From the NCBI GenBank assembly GCA_002358965.1, contig DEPW01000016.1:4974-11084 (forward strand): a stretch of DNA of 6,111 nucleotides. The letters are read 5' to 3'. The notes under the pieces were generated by a model. The model did no database searches, was not told the origin of the DNA, and saw only the letters and a list, made by a program, of their open reading frames with translations. Below are positions 5,937 through 6,111 of the stretch, one piece after another (positions within the stretch are counted from its first letter, which is position 1; each line of letters starts with the position of its first letter). The DNA comes from Bacteroidales bacterium UBA3382. Its GTDB lineage: Bacteria; Bacteroidota; Bacteroidia; Bacteroidales; UBA932. The translations under genes and the position numbers were made by a program.

Positions 5937-6111
5937 TTTAAAACGGAGTTTCATTACAGCTATCGTACTTACAGCACTTGTTTTAGTCGTTGTCGAAGTC
6001 GAGCCGTCCATCACCCTGTATACCATATAGTCGTCAACCTCGATACAGCTCAACAGCGACAGAGGCACCGGAAGTGATCCATGGCCGTTAGCCGTAAGCG
6101 CAGCGTCTATG
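5934..6111 (-). CDS. C-terminal fragment (58 codons) of an unrecognised protein
   Basis: I translated this by hand from the minus strand: 58 open codons beginning I-D-A-A-L-T-A-N-G and ending V-M-K-L-R-F-K before TAA at 5934-5936. The other two minus-strand frames hit stops near the right edge. The segment contains L-P-V-P-L-S-L-L-S-C, then D-D-Y-M-V-Y-R-V-M-D-G, a Ser/Thr-rich stretch (S-T-S-T-T-T) and a short alternating strand that could be a final beta-strand. I do not recognise the family. Its stop overlaps the start of the next gene by one base (TAATG), so it is the preceding gene of the same operon and probably part of the same secreted or surface system. The rest of the gene lies beyond the right edge and would say most about the function of the cluster. 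Confidence 0.75.
   Translation of the reverse strand, partial: IDAALTANGHGSLPVPLSLLSCIEVDDYMVYRVMDGSTSTTTKTSAVSTIAVMKLRFK

Noticed and set aside
1..6111. tRNA, rRNA, CRISPR array, insertion sequence or terminator hairpin
   Set aside because: Coding sequence fills all but about 31 bases of the window. I saw no direct-repeat array, transposase frame, inverted-repeat ends, or GC hairpin followed by a T-run at any junction.

Overview
The window looks like part of a Bacteroidota (Bacteroidales) chromosome. The evidence is a run of predicted lipoproteins built from BACON and Ig/FN3-like beta-sandwich domains, start regions with no consistent Shine-Dalgarno sequence, and acidic residues just after each lipobox cysteine. 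The fairly GC-rich coding sequence with A/T-rich gene junctions would suit an Alistipes-like gut genome, but the genus is inference only.

All supported genes lie on the minus strand, so transcription runs from high to low coordinates. In that order they are: (i) the 58-codon C-terminal end of an unrecognised protein (5934-6111); (ii) a 663-aa lipoprotein with one BACON domain and four tandem modules of about 115-residue period (3943-5934); (iii) a 717-aa paralogue with two BACON domains and the same four modules in the same order (1793-3946); (iv) a 496-aa lipoprotein with two BACON domains, one module related to the last module of the two larger proteins, and a distinct Trp/Tyr-rich C-terminal domain (285-1775); (v) the N-terminal 90 codons of a lipoprotein with a group 2 bacterial Ig-like (Big_2) domain, running off the left edge (1-270).

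The five genes are packed tightly. The junctions are a TAATG overlap, an ATGA overlap, a 17-nt gap and a 14-nt gap, so they very likely form one operon. No promoter or terminator is visible, and the operon's ends lie outside the window. No enzyme active site is recognisable. The simplest reading is a set of co-expressed, lipid-anchored, probably surface-exposed binding or scaffold proteins that arose partly by tandem gene duplication followed by gain or loss of BACON domains and C-terminal change. Their ligand or partner cannot be read from this sequence.

The most interesting element is the repeated module of genes ii and iii. It is an FN3-like sandwich with a conserved P-[SA]-D turn and an apparent helical insertion, and it occurs A-B-C-D in both paralogues with position-specific similarity.
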